A stretch of 60,772 bases of DNA, taken from NCBI RefSeq assembly GCF_937425535.1, contig NZ_OW485607.1, positions 1 through 60,772 of the forward strand, written 5' to 3'. Positions 40,871 to 49,557 of the stretch are shown here, in pieces (position 1 is the first letter of the stretch; each line of letters begins with the position of its first letter). The translations under genes and the position numbers were made by a program. The notes under the pieces were generated by a model that was not told where the DNA came from, made no database searches, and was given only the letters and a program-made list of their open reading frames with translations. The DNA comes from Rhodovastum atsumiense (GTDB lineage Bacteria > Pseudomonadota > Alphaproteobacteria > Acetobacterales > Acetobacteraceae).

Positions 40871-42997
40871 ATGATGAACCCCGACGAACTTCGCCGGATC
40901 CTCAGCGACCGAGCCCAGATCCGACGGGATCCGTTTAGGGTGGCGCGCATGGTTGCAGATATCTGCAACGCGGATCCAGACGCCATAATCGCCAGGGAGA
41001 TGGTGATTCGTGCTCTCGACCACTCGGACCTTTTCGAATCGCTGAATGGCTTGCTGGATGCGCTTGCCCGCCAAGTTGGTCTCTTTCCCTATGCGGTGCC
41101 TGAAAAGCTCGGCCTGCGCGACCAGCTTGCATGGGAAGCGCATCGGCCGCTCAACCTGCAACTTGACGGTAGCGACATCGTTTTTCACCGCGAACAGGCC
41201 GACGTTTATCGTGGCTTGATGGATGGACATAGCTACGTCCTCAGCGCACCGACGTCATTTGGGAAATCCCTGGTCATCGACGCGCTGATCGCGTCGGGCC
41301 GGTATCAAAATATCATTATTATTGTTCCGACCATTGCCCTAATCGACGAAACCCGCCGAAGGCTCGGCCGCTTTCGGGACAGATACAAGCTGGTAACTCA
41401 CCCCGACCAGGCACTTGCCGAGTGTAACATCCTGATTGTAACCCAAGAACGGGCAATTGACCGTGAAGACATCAAATCTATCGATTTGCTGGTGATCGAC
41501 GAGTTCTACAAGCTAGATCCAGCTTCGGAGGAGGAACGGGACCGCGCGTCGGCATTGAATCATGCCTTGTACAAACTGAGCCGGATCGCCAAGCAGATAT
41601 ACCTGCTCGGGCCAAACATCAGCGAAATTCCCCACGGTTTCGGTGCTCGGTTCAAATGCCAGTTTAAGCGCACAGACTTCAACACGGTAGTTTCCGAGGT
41701 CCGGCGCCTGGCTCCCACGCCGAACCGCGAGGAAGCTTTCGTCGAACTATGCCGCACTCTTGACGAGCCGACCCTGGTCTATTGCAAGTCGCCCAAGCAG
41801 GCGAACGATGTCATGCGCCTGCTGATCAAGCGACATGTCACGGATGAGATCCCTAAGTTGGAGCGTGCGGCGGAATGGGTTGGCCTCACCTATCACCCGG
41901 AATGGTCGCTGCGGGATGCCCTAAGGCTCGGTATCGGCATTCACCACGGACGCCTGCCGCGCTCCCTCGCTCAGCTAATGGTGGCCCTGTTCAATGACCG
42001 GCTCCTACGGTTCCTGGTCTGTACTTCCTCATTGATTGAAGGTGTAAATACCTCCGCGAAGAACGTCGTCATCTACGAGAGCAAGATCGGATCTCCTCCG
42101 CTCGACCACTTCACTTTCAAGAATATCCTGGGACGGGCAGGCCGCATGCGGCGCCATTTCATAGGCAATGTCTACACCTTCGATCCGCCCCCGGCAGAGG
42201 AATTGGATTTCGTCGATATCCCGGTGTTCACCCAAGGCGACGATACGCCCCTTGGATTGCTGGTTCAGGTCGAAGACAAGGACCTGCGCCCCGAAGCTAA
42301 TGAGCGCCTCACTGGGATACGTCAGCAGGATGTCCTGTCATTGGCGACGATCAGGCTAAATGCCCACATCAACCCCGAAGACCAAATTGCCTTGGCTAAG
42401 GAGCTGATGCAGCGCTTTCACACACTTCATCCTCCCATGTTCTGGACGGGACTTTACCCAACTTGGCCTCAGCTGCAGACGGCGTGCATGCTTATCTTTA
42501 ATTTCTTTATCAAAAGGCCGCGTCAGGGGGTATTTTCTGGATCACAACTTGCCTTTCGCCTAAACAAGTTGCGAGAGGCCGGATCGACTGCCGCCTTTAT
42601 CCGAGTGATCTTGTCTTCCGATCGAAATGTCGAAACGCCCGACGAGGCGGTGGAAACCGGTATGGAATTTACCCGCAATTGGGCAGGATTCACGTTCCCC
42701 AGGTATCTCATCGCACTCGACCGCATCCAGGCCGAGGTATTCAGGCGCCGTGGTCTAAGGCCGGGCAACTACGCCGCCTATGCTGCCGCGGTTGAGTCTC
42801 TCTTTATGCCACGCGAGATCCCAGAGCTAGAGGAATACGGCCTTCCCACCGAGATCGGCCGCAAAATCCAATCTCGGTTGGTAATCGGCCAGGGCCTCGA
42901 CGTAGCGTTGCTGTCGCTGAAGCGTGCTGACCTGAGCGGCATCCCTCTATCTCCTTTCGAGCGGGAGATGGTCGATCGTTGCCGTGCGGATCTGTGA
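40871..42997 (+). CDS. hamB: HamB helicase (Hachiman locus 2)
   Basis: Superfamily 2 helicase of 708 residues with Walker A SAPTSFGKSLV near 126, the DEFY box (VIDEFYKLD) near 209, CTSSLIEGVNTSAKNVV and motif VI NILGRAGRMRRH near 420. This matches the short HamB class. It should form the sensor half with HamA at 40012. The gene ends only 15 bases before an IS256 fragment, but the C-terminus looks natural. Confidence 0.9.
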   Translation: MMNPDELRRILSDRAQIRRDPFRVARMVADICNADPDAIIAREMVIRALDHSDLFESLNGLLDALARQVGLFPYAVPEKLGLRDQLAWEAHRPLNLQLDGSDIVFHREQADVYRGLMDGHSYVLSAPTSFGKSLVIDALIASGRYQNIIIIVPTIALIDETRRRLGRFRDRYKLVTHPDQALAECNILIVTQERAIDREDIKSIDLLVIDEFYKLDPASEEERDRASALNHALYKLSRIAKQIYLLGPNISEIPHGFGARFKCQFKRTDFNTVVSEVRRLAPTPNREEAFVELCRTLDEPTLVYCKSPKQANDVMRLLIKRHVTDEIPKLERAAEWVGLTYHPEWSLRDALRLGIGIHHGRLPRSLAQLMVALFNDRLLRFLVCTSSLIEGVNTSAKNVVIYESKIGSPPLDHFTFKNILGRAGRMRRHFIGNVYTFDPPPAEELDFVDIPVFTQGDDTPLGLLVQVEDKDLRPEANERLTGIRQQDVLSLATIRLNAHINPEDQIALAKELMQRFHTLHPPMFWTGLYPTWPQLQTACMLIFNFFIKRPRQGVFSGSQLAFRLNKLREAGSTAAFIRVILSSDRNVETPDEAVETGMEFTRNWAGFTFPRYLIALDRIQAEVFRRRGLRPGNYAAYAAAVESLFMPREIPELEEYGLPTEIGRKIQSRLVIGQGLDVALLSLKRADLSGIPLSPFEREMVDRCRADL

Positions 42998-43011
42998 CGA
43001 GCTCCTGAAGT

Positions 43012-43258
43012 CAAGCCGCGCATTTCCGCCAGGAACGCCTCGGCTTCCGCTTCCACCGCCTGCGCCAGCAGCCGCCGGGCGCCGTTCCTCAGCACCGCTG
43101 TCAGCGGGTCATCCACCTCATCGGGCTGACGGAGGGCAACAACTCTGGTATCGCTTGTCATGGCGTATCGCTCCTTCGGGAGGTTCTGGCAGGCTCGTCA
43201 CCCGCCTCGATACGCCGCCTCACTCAGGCCGTCGTCACCCAGTTTCCCCCATAGCTCC
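43012..43258. mobile_element. IS256 fragment (third copy)
   Basis: This holds the first 46 or so codons of the same IS256 transposase (minus strand, MTSDTRVVALRQPDEVDDPL) and the right inverted repeat ending CATAGCTC. The left three-quarters are missing. It probably records a recombination or deletion that placed hamB next to the relaxase region. Confidence 0.9.
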
Positions 43259-43469
43259 GAAACCCCCTCTCGCCCACCGTACAAGGGATTCTCGAAACCG
43301 CCTGCTACGCTCCGTAACGGCGGGCGATCCCCAGCTCTGCCCCATCGGGAATGGTCAAAGTCGAGACGGGCAGAATAGCACGGTTGGCGGAACGGACAGG
43401 GAACAACGACATCGACTGCCCCCGGTCAGACTCGATAACCAGTTGTTATCGCGTTTGCCTAGCTCTGCC
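43259..43469. other. short gap with no recognised gene
   Basis: Nothing convincing is seen here on either strand; several short GC-rich inverted repeats may be element remains. Confidence 0.3.
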
Positions 43470-43727
43470 CTAATTAGCGATAAAAGCTGGGACATCAGTG
43501 GGGTGCTGATCCTTCTCGGCGACCTCTAGCGCTCTGGTGAGGATCCGCAGGTGTGCCGGTCGAGATTGCGGATCCGTCGGGCGACGAAGATTTTGAGTGG
43601 TAGCAACGGCACCGCGTCCCGGGTGGAGGATCTCGCAGTTCTTCACCATATACGGAGACGCCGCATATCTCTCCTTGCCCACCTGACCTGAAATGGCCCC
43701 AAAGCCATTTTTGCTTTTCTCGTGCAT
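43470..43727 (-). CDS. possible hypothetical protein, 85 residues
   Basis: The frame from the ATG at 43727 begins MHEKSKNGFGAISGQVGKER and ends ALEVAEKDQHPTDVPAFIAN. Composition looks protein-like, and it lies directly after the 43747 gene on the same strand. There is no ribosome site of note and no family, so it could be a chance frame. Confidence 0.3.
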   Translation of the reverse strand: MHEKSKNGFGAISGQVGKERYAASPYMVKNCEILHPGRGAVATTQNLRRPTDPQSRPAHLRILTRALEVAEKDQHPTDVPAFIAN

Positions 43728-43746
43728 CCAGGCCCGTTTCCGCGGC

Positions 43747-44001
43747 TCATCCGTCAAGCTCATCCTCGTCGAAGGCACGGGGGCGCTGCGGTTCGAGGCG
43801 GGGAGGCTGGGTGCCTAACGGGGCAAGGTAAACATAGCCGTTGAACCCGCCGACCGGCAGGCGGTCGAGAAAGACATGCACGCCGCCCTCTTCGTCGATC
43901 CGCGCCTTGCCGATTTCAAGCCAGCGGCCCTGCCGTTTCAGGTTCATGGCCCGCTTCACCGCAAACGCGGTGTGGGTCGGTGTTTTTGTTGTGTCGGCCA
44001 T
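43747..44001 (-). CDS. small plasmid protein downstream of the relaxase
   Basis: The protein of 84 residues begins MADTTKTPTHTAFAVKRAMN and contains LEIGKARIDEEGGVHVFLDRLPVGGFNGYVYL. This is a pattern of small proteins encoded next to plasmid relaxase genes. It starts 18 bases after the relaxase stop and is probably co-transcribed. Function unknown. Confidence 0.65.
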   Translation of the reverse strand: MADTTKTPTHTAFAVKRAMNLKRQGRWLEIGKARIDEEGGVHVFLDRLPVGGFNGYVYLAPLGTQPPRLEPQRPRAFDEDELDG

Positions 44002-44019
44002 GCGCGAACCCTAGCAAGT

Positions 44020-46854
44020 CTAGGGCGACAACGAAATACGATCTGACACTACATCGAAGTTTTCCTCGATCTGGCCGTCGCTTGCCGCATTGGCGTCCCA
44101 GAGAATGAGCCAATCGAGCGTGTCGGAGAGAAAGGCCTTTTCTTCATCAGAGGCATCCGGCGGCACCGGTGCCGCGCGCCATCGGCCGATCTTTTGTGCC
44201 GCTTGCCTGAAAGACTTCCGGACATTGAAGCGCCGGGCCAGGCCGCGCGCCAGGCTCGCGAACCCGCCGCCGGCGGTTCCGCCGCGCCGCCGCCGCGGAA
44301 AGGGCTTCCCGTCGCGGGGTGACCGGCCTGCGAGGGTGCGGGCTGCCGCCCGGCAAGCGGCCAGCAACCCGGCCAAGGGGCCGCGGCTCTTTTCCGGCTC
44401 GCCCCTGTCCGGCCCGGGCGGCAAGGGCGGCGCCGCGTTTCCCGGCACGATCCCAGGGGCTGAGGGCCCCGGAACCGGCACGCCGCGAAGGCCGGACGGC
44501 AGGGGCGGATCCGGGGGCGCCGCAAGCCTGGGCCGCCCTGGATTGTTCTGAACCGGCCCGGCTGTGTCCGCCCCCTGCCCCCGGTCAGGCGCGGCCGCCT
44601 GGTAGGAGGAAGCCGCCCGCTTCGTGTCCGCGCGTCCCATGTGCCGCGCCAGCGCGGCGAGGTCGTCCGCCCCATGGTCCTCCTTGGCCCATTGCTCCTG
44701 GACGTAGGCGACATAAGCGGCAAGGTCGTATTTGGCGGCCAGCGCCGGCTTTGCCTCCGCCCAGGCGGCATAGCTCCGCGCGGCCTGGGCCTGGAGGGCG
44801 GCGGTCAAGGCGTCGTACCCGCCCGCCTTTGCCATCCAGGGCTGGAGCCCCCGCAGCGCGTCCTTGGCCACGAACACCGCGACCGCCTCCCTGTGCCGGG
44901 ACAGGGCGACATAAGCGGAAGCCGCGCGCCAATGCGGCGAATGATAAAGATACGATTGGTCGAGCGTGCGGCCCTGCCCGCGGTAGATCGTTCCGGCATA
45001 GCCGTGCCGGAAACTCCGGAATGCGCCGGTCTTGGCGTCGGCGCCGACGGTGAACGTGACTTCCCGGACAGCCGCGCCGGCCTTGCCGTCGAGCGCCACG
45101 GTGACGCGGGAACCGTCGAGCGCCAGGATGGTGCCGACATTGCCGGTGACGAGACCGGCGTCCCGCGCCCCTTTGCGGGACGCGCTGCCGGTGAACTGGA
45201 TGCGGTCGCCGACCGCGAAAGCCAGCTCGCCGTTCGCCGTGGCCAGCCAGTGATCGGCCCCGAGCTCGCCCCGCGCCTTGCGGGCGGCGCGAATGGCCTG
45301 GTTGAGGGCATCGACATCCTTGTTCGTGTAGGCGAAAACGAAGCGGGCCTTGGCCGGAGCGGCCGCGACGTCGGCCATGTAGCGCGCCACGAGCGCGGCC
45401 TGCGCCTCGTCCTGCCGGTCGCTCCAGTGGAGCGCGCCGCGCGCGGCGAACAGGCGCAAGGCGCCGGCGAAGTCGCCCTTGTGCATAAGGTTGAAGGCTT
45501 GCTTCTGGCGCGGGTCCGCGACCCGGCGCACCTCGTGCAGCTCGGCCGCGCCATGCGCGGCGCGCAGCGGCCCGAACATGCCGCCGCGCTCGATGCTGCC
45601 GAGCTGGCGGTCGTCGCCCGCCAGGATCAATTTCGCACCCGCCGCCCGCGCCGCGGCGGCAAGCTGCGCCAGAGGCGCGGTCGCCAGCATGGCGGCCTCG
45701 TCGACGACGAGAACGGTGTTCGCGTCCCAGGCCGTCGTCCCCTTTTGCAGCCGCAGAAGCTCGGCGGCGACCGTGCGCGCCGTGCCGAACCCGTCGCGGC
45801 GCATGTCCTGGGCGACCGCGTTCGTCCAGGCGAGGCCCACCACCCGGCGGCCGCTGCCCTCGTAGGCGGCCCGCACGGCGGCGAGGGTGGCGCTTTTGCC
45901 TGTTCCCGCCTCGCCCGCCAGCAGCGCGAAGCCCGCACGGCCGGTCAGGGCGGCAAAGGCGACGCGCTGCTCGGCCGAAAGGAAGGGATGCGCGTCCAGC
46001 GCCGCGGCGGCCGCCGCCGGATCGGCGGTATGCCCTTGCGCGGCGGCCAGCGCCGCCGCGTCCGCCGCCAAGGCCTGCTCGGCGGCCAGCACCTGCCGGG
46101 TCGTGTAACAGCTCACGGGCGCATCCCCGCTCTCGCGCAGGCCGATGACATCGGCCCGCGTCAGCAGGCGGTCGGCGAACGCCGCGCGGGCGGCGGCGCC
46201 CGGGATCGCCCGGGCGAGCGTCCGCAAGAGCGCGGCCCGGCTGAAGGTTGCCTGATTTTTCGTAAGCAATTCAAGGACAAGCGCCGGCGCAGCGTGCCAT
46301 TGCGCCGCCAGTTCCGGCGCGGTCAGCCGGCCGTGGCACCGCACCGGGCCGTGCGCGATCTCCCATGCCTTGGCCCACCGGCTTAGCGCCAGATAGTCGT
46401 CCCTGTCCGGAAACGCTTTGCCGGTCTCGGGATTGATGCGCGACGCCACGATGTGCAGATGCGCATGGGTCGTGTCGTTGTGGGCGACGAACACGGCGCG
46501 CGCCGTGCCCAGACCGAGCGCCTGGAGCGCGCTCCGGGCTGCCGCCTCCATGTCCGGCCGGGACGGGCGTTCGTCGGGATGCCAGGACAGGGACAAGTGC
46601 AGCGCGTCCCGCGTGCAGGGGCGGGTCCGGCTTGCCTGGTGCAGGGCTTCCCATTCCATCATCCGGCGCGCCACCTCGGCGCGGTCCGGGCCATCGATTT
46701 CGAAACCGAAGTTCTGGCCGGCGAGCCACGCCACGCGGCTGCCCTGCCCTGGCGCCAAAACCGGAGGCGGAGCCGCCGGCACGCGCTTCCCTTCTCCCAG
46801 CACATAGCGCATCAAACCGCTGATACCGCACCCTTTTTCGACGTTTGGGATCAT
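44020..46854 (-). CDS. MobP-type relaxase fused to a helicase
   Basis: This is the second relaxase of the plasmid, 944 residues. The N-terminal relaxase starts MIPNVEKGCGISGLMRYVLG and has HLSLSWHPDERP and the metal-binding HNDTTHAHLHIVASR near 122, the pattern of the relaxase/mobilization nuclease domain. The AAA helicase part has Walker A GEAGTGKSA near 313, VVDEAAML, and YAGTIYRGQGRTL. A Pro-rich, basic tail of about 200 residues follows. It has its own MobC directly upstream and could be mobilised by the VirB/VirD4 system. Sequence unlike the MobF protein at 17571. Confidence 0.88.
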   Translation of the reverse strand: MIPNVEKGCGISGLMRYVLGEGKRVPAAPPPVLAPGQGSRVAWLAGQNFGFEIDGPDRAEVARRMMEWEALHQASRTRPCTRDALHLSLSWHPDERPSRPDMEAAARSALQALGLGTARAVFVAHNDTTHAHLHIVASRINPETGKAFPDRDDYLALSRWAKAWEIAHGPVRCHGRLTAPELAAQWHAAPALVLELLTKNQATFSRAALLRTLARAIPGAAARAAFADRLLTRADVIGLRESGDAPVSCYTTRQVLAAEQALAADAAALAAAQGHTADPAAAAAALDAHPFLSAEQRVAFAALTGRAGFALLAGEAGTGKSATLAAVRAAYEGSGRRVVGLAWTNAVAQDMRRDGFGTARTVAAELLRLQKGTTAWDANTVLVVDEAAMLATAPLAQLAAAARAAGAKLILAGDDRQLGSIERGGMFGPLRAAHGAAELHEVRRVADPRQKQAFNLMHKGDFAGALRLFAARGALHWSDRQDEAQAALVARYMADVAAAPAKARFVFAYTNKDVDALNQAIRAARKARGELGADHWLATANGELAFAVGDRIQFTGSASRKGARDAGLVTGNVGTILALDGSRVTVALDGKAGAAVREVTFTVGADAKTGAFRSFRHGYAGTIYRGQGRTLDQSYLYHSPHWRAASAYVALSRHREAVAVFVAKDALRGLQPWMAKAGGYDALTAALQAQAARSYAAWAEAKPALAAKYDLAAYVAYVQEQWAKEDHGADDLAALARHMGRADTKRAASSYQAAAPDRGQGADTAGPVQNNPGRPRLAAPPDPPLPSGLRGVPVPGPSAPGIVPGNAAPPLPPGPDRGEPEKSRGPLAGLLAACRAAARTLAGRSPRDGKPFPRRRRGGTAGGGFASLARGLARRFNVRKSFRQAAQKIGRWRAAPVPPDASDEEKAFLSDTLDWLILWDANAASDGQIEENFDVVSDRISLSP

Positions 46855-47202
46855 TCAGACGCCCATGATCCGGCGCGTCGCCTCCCCGAGTTCGGCCAGC
46901 GCCGCCCGCAGGGCGCGCGCACTGGCGATCTCCCCGGTCGCGTTGGCATGGTGGGCTAACTGGTTCAAGTTGTTGCCGATGCGGGCGAGCGCGGCCACCA
47001 GTTCGCGCTGCTCGGCGCGCGTGCAGGTCCGGTCGGCGGGCGGCAGGTGGCCGTTCAGGCAGCGCGCGCGCACGTAGGCGGCCATGGTCAGGCAGTGGGA
47101 TTCCGCGCGCTGTTCGAGGGCCATCCGCTCGTGGGGGGTCAGTTGCACGGTGTAGCCGGCGGTGCGGCGCGCGCCGCTATAGGTCCGCCGGTAGCGCCCC
47201 AT
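46855..47202 (-). CDS. mobC: MobC-like relaxosome protein
   Basis: The ATG at 47202 follows AGGAGG. The 115 residues show the MobC pattern, YTVQLTPHERMALEQRAESH then IGNNLNQLAHHAN. MobC proteins bind oriT and help the relaxase. It is adjacent to the relaxase (stop at 46855, relaxase ATG at 46854). Confidence 0.85.
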   Translation of the reverse strand: MGRYRRTYSGARRTAGYTVQLTPHERMALEQRAESHCLTMAAYVRARCLNGHLPPADRTCTRAEQRELVAALARIGNNLNQLAHHANATGEIASARALRAALAELGEATRRIMGV

Positions 47203-47750
47203 GCCCTCCTGCCTTTCCGCCGGGGGCGGCGAGCGCAATTCCAGCGGAATTGCATAGCTCGCTCCCCTTCTCTCCGTCTTTCGTTGCCATGGGCTAAGGG
47301 TGGGCGGCAGCGGCTAAAATTCCGATCCTGATCCCCTGGCCGCGCGGTAGGAAACGAGCCGCCGCCAAGGGGCGGCGAAGAGCGTCACATGTGGAACGAT
47401 CTCCCTTGGAGCAAAGGGCCAAGCCAGGCGTCGGCCCCCGGCTTGGCCCGATCCCAAGGGCGGGGAAAGCGGCAGAGAAGAACCGCGGGCGAAGCCCCCT
47501 CCCTTTAAAGGGAGGGCCGCGAAGCGGCGCGGAAGGGGGAGGGTCGGACCGCCCCTCGGTGCCGCCCGTTCCCGAAGCGCCGTTGCACCAGACTTCCCGG
47601 CGCGCCGCGCCCGCACCGGCCCCGGCGCGCGGCTTTAGCCTGCTGCGAGGGGCCAGCCCCTCGCGCTCCCCGGGATATTTGAACAAGGAAATCACCAGCC
47701 GCTTCAGAAAATGGCCGCGCCGCCGGAAGCCGCTCGGGGCAGCGGCTTTG
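47203..47750. other. non-coding stretch upstream of mobC with palindromes, candidate second oriT
   Basis: An inverted repeat, GCAATTCC-AGC-GGAATTGC, is at 47235-47253. ATCCTG, the core of IncP-like nic sites, occurs at 47325-47330. A perfect 20-base palindrome centred on TTTAAA is at 47497-47516. The reading frames here do not look coding. The nic assignment is a guess. Confidence 0.4.
47671..47692. repeat. 22-base dispersed repeat, copy 2
   Basis: Identical to 25417-25438. It also follows a GAGGGG/CCCCTC hairpin. Confidence 0.6.
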
Positions 47751-48540
47751 CTAGGAACCTAGAAATCTAGCAAGCTAGAAATTTGATGTCGCCCTTCCCT
47801 GCCCCGTCCCGGCAAAGGGACCACGGGAAAGGTGCTCTGCCTCGCGGGGGAAGGGCAGGCCGTGCATAAAGGCTAGAGTCCTAGGAATGGGAAATCCTAG
47901 GATTCCTCCCCTCCCCTCCCCCATCTTGGCGCCCCGCCCAAATGGGGAAACGCCAGGAGCCGACATTCCTAGGAAGCTATGAAGCTAGGATTGTTGAATC
48001 CTAGAAGCCGAAATCGCCCTCTCCGTGCCGTGGCTTGGGCAGAGAGGTCGTCCCGTCGGGGCTAAATGGTCGGCGGGAAATGCTAGAAAGCTAGGATCAA
48101 AGAAATCTAGGATGCTAGGGGTGACGTTTTGGCTTTGCGGCCTCATAGCGCGGCCGGGGCAAGGCAAGTCAACCGCTTCCCTAGAAAGCTAGAAATCTAG
48201 GATTGCAGAATCGTCGAATCCTAGCGTGACCTTTGGCGCCACGGCGATCTGGAAGGGGTTCCGGTAGCAGTGTCCTCGTAAAGGGGCAGTTACCACCCCG
48301 ACCGGCTCTAGCAAGCTAGGATGAAAGAATCCTAGGAATGTCAAATCATAGCTTCCTAGGATCGGCGACGGCTTCCAACCCCGCCCTTTGGGCCGCCGAA
48401 GCGCAACAGGGGCCGCGTGGCGCGCGCCAAGCCCCCATGTATGAGGTTGCTTCCTTCCTAGGAATCGCATATCCTAGGAATTTAGGATGTTAGGCTTCTA
48501 GCGTCCTAGCGCATACTCCGAGCATCCTAGGAATCTAGCA
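47751..48540. repeat. CTAG-rich array upstream of parA, probable centromere
   Basis: I count 28 CTAG tetranucleotides in 790 bases, most inside CCTAGGA, TCTAG or AGCTAG words with irregular spacing. The run ends at the parA ATG. Three more lie just after the partner gene (49459-49490) and three at about 58459-58479. CTAG is normally rare in proteobacterial DNA. Repeated short operators beside a small ParA/ribbon-helix-helix pair are what a type Ib parC site looks like, which is the most likely role. No genes are seen in it. Confidence 0.7.
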
Positions 48541-49182
48541 ATGATTATCTCCCTGATTTCCCAGAAAGGGGGGGTCGGCAAATCGGCGTTGGCCCGGCTC
48601 CTTGCGGTCGAATACATCCGCGCCGGCTGGACGGTGAAGATTGCCGACCTCGACACGATGCAGGGCACCTCCACCAAGTGGAAAGCGCGCCGCGACCGCG
48701 CCGGGATCACCCCCGAAGTCCCGGTCGAGAAGTTCGCGACGGTCGAGCGCGCCATTCGCGAGGCCGAGCGGTTCGACCTCCTCCTGCTGGACGGGCCCGC
48801 GCACGCGGAGCAGGGCGGGCGCAGCATGGCCAAGGCCTCCGACCTGATCCTGATCCCGAGCTGCTACGGGCTGGACGACCTGGAGGCGCAGGTCGAGGCC
48901 GCCTACGAGCTGGAGGAGGGCGGCATCAACCGCGACCGGATCTGGTTCGTGTTCTCGCGGGTGACCGGTTCCCCGGCCGAGGACGAGGCGGCGCGGGAAT
49001 ATCTAGAGCGCGCGAAGATCAATGTCTTCGAGCCGGTGCTCCCGGAGCTGCCCTCCATCCGCCAGGGGCATAACGGGGGCAAAGCTGCCTCGGAAATCAG
49101 CTTTCCAGTGATCCGCGAACGGGCCATCGCCCTTGCCCTTGCGATCGCCACCCAAGCGCGAAGTGTGAAGGAGGCCGCCTAA
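48541..49182 (+). CDS. parA: ParA partition ATPase
   Basis: The 213-residue protein has the deviant Walker A KGGVGKS near residue 9 and DLDTMQG near 38, with LLLLDGPAH as Walker B. It lacks an N-terminal DNA-binding domain, the type Ib form. ParA moves plasmid copies apart using its partner. The ATG follows the CTAG array directly, so the array is likely also the operator. Confidence 0.93.
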   Translation: MIISLISQKGGVGKSALARLLAVEYIRAGWTVKIADLDTMQGTSTKWKARRDRAGITPEVPVEKFATVERAIREAERFDLLLLDGPAHAEQGGRSMAKASDLILIPSCYGLDDLEAQVEAAYELEEGGINRDRIWFVFSRVTGSPAEDEAAREYLERAKINVFEPVLPELPSIRQGHNGGKAASEISFPVIRERAIALALAIATQARSVKEAA

Positions 49183-49461
49183 ATGCAGAATCCCTTGAAG
49201 ATCGCCCCGCCGCCGCCCCGCCGCACGCCCGTGAGCGAGCCGGCGGCCGATGTGGCGGCGCCGCCCGCGCCCGTGGCCCCGGCGGCACCGCCGCCGAAAT
49301 TCGCCCAGGTCAAGGAGGACGAGCGGGTGCAGTTCAACAAGCGGGTGACGCGCCGCGTCGCCGACGGCTTCGAGATGCTCGCCATCCGTTCGCGCAAGCG
49401 GGTGCCGGAGCTGCTGGCGGAAGCCCTGGAACTGCTGGAAGAACGCTACGGCAAGGTCTAG
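49183..49461 (+). CDS. ribbon-helix-helix ParB-like centromere-binding protein
   Basis: The 92 residues start directly after the parA stop. A Pro/Ala-rich N-terminal half precedes VQFNKRVTRRVADGFEMLAI and KRVPELLAEALELLEERYG, a ribbon-helix-helix fold as in ParG-type partners. It should bind the CTAG array and stimulate ParA. Confidence 0.8.
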   Translation: MQNPLKIAPPPPRRTPVSEPAADVAAPPAPVAPAAPPPKFAQVKEDERVQFNKRVTRRVADGFEMLAIRSRKRVPELLAEALELLEERYGKV

Positions 49462-49557
49462 TTTCCTATGTTCCTAGCATCCTAGGATTTTTGGGAGTCA
49501 GGCGGCTTGCTGCCGATGCGCGGCGCTTTCAAACCAACGGATGCCGCGTTTCGACGA

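Noticed and set aside
47294-47762. Overlapping frames on both strands upstream of the CTAG array
   Set aside because: Low-complexity Arg/Gly/Pro translations with no ribosome sites; the DNA is palindrome-rich and probably regulatory.
47751-48540. CTAG array as a CRISPR
   Set aside because: The repeats are only 4-8 bases and spacing varies; there are no constant repeats of about 28-36 bases or equal spacers, and no cas genes.
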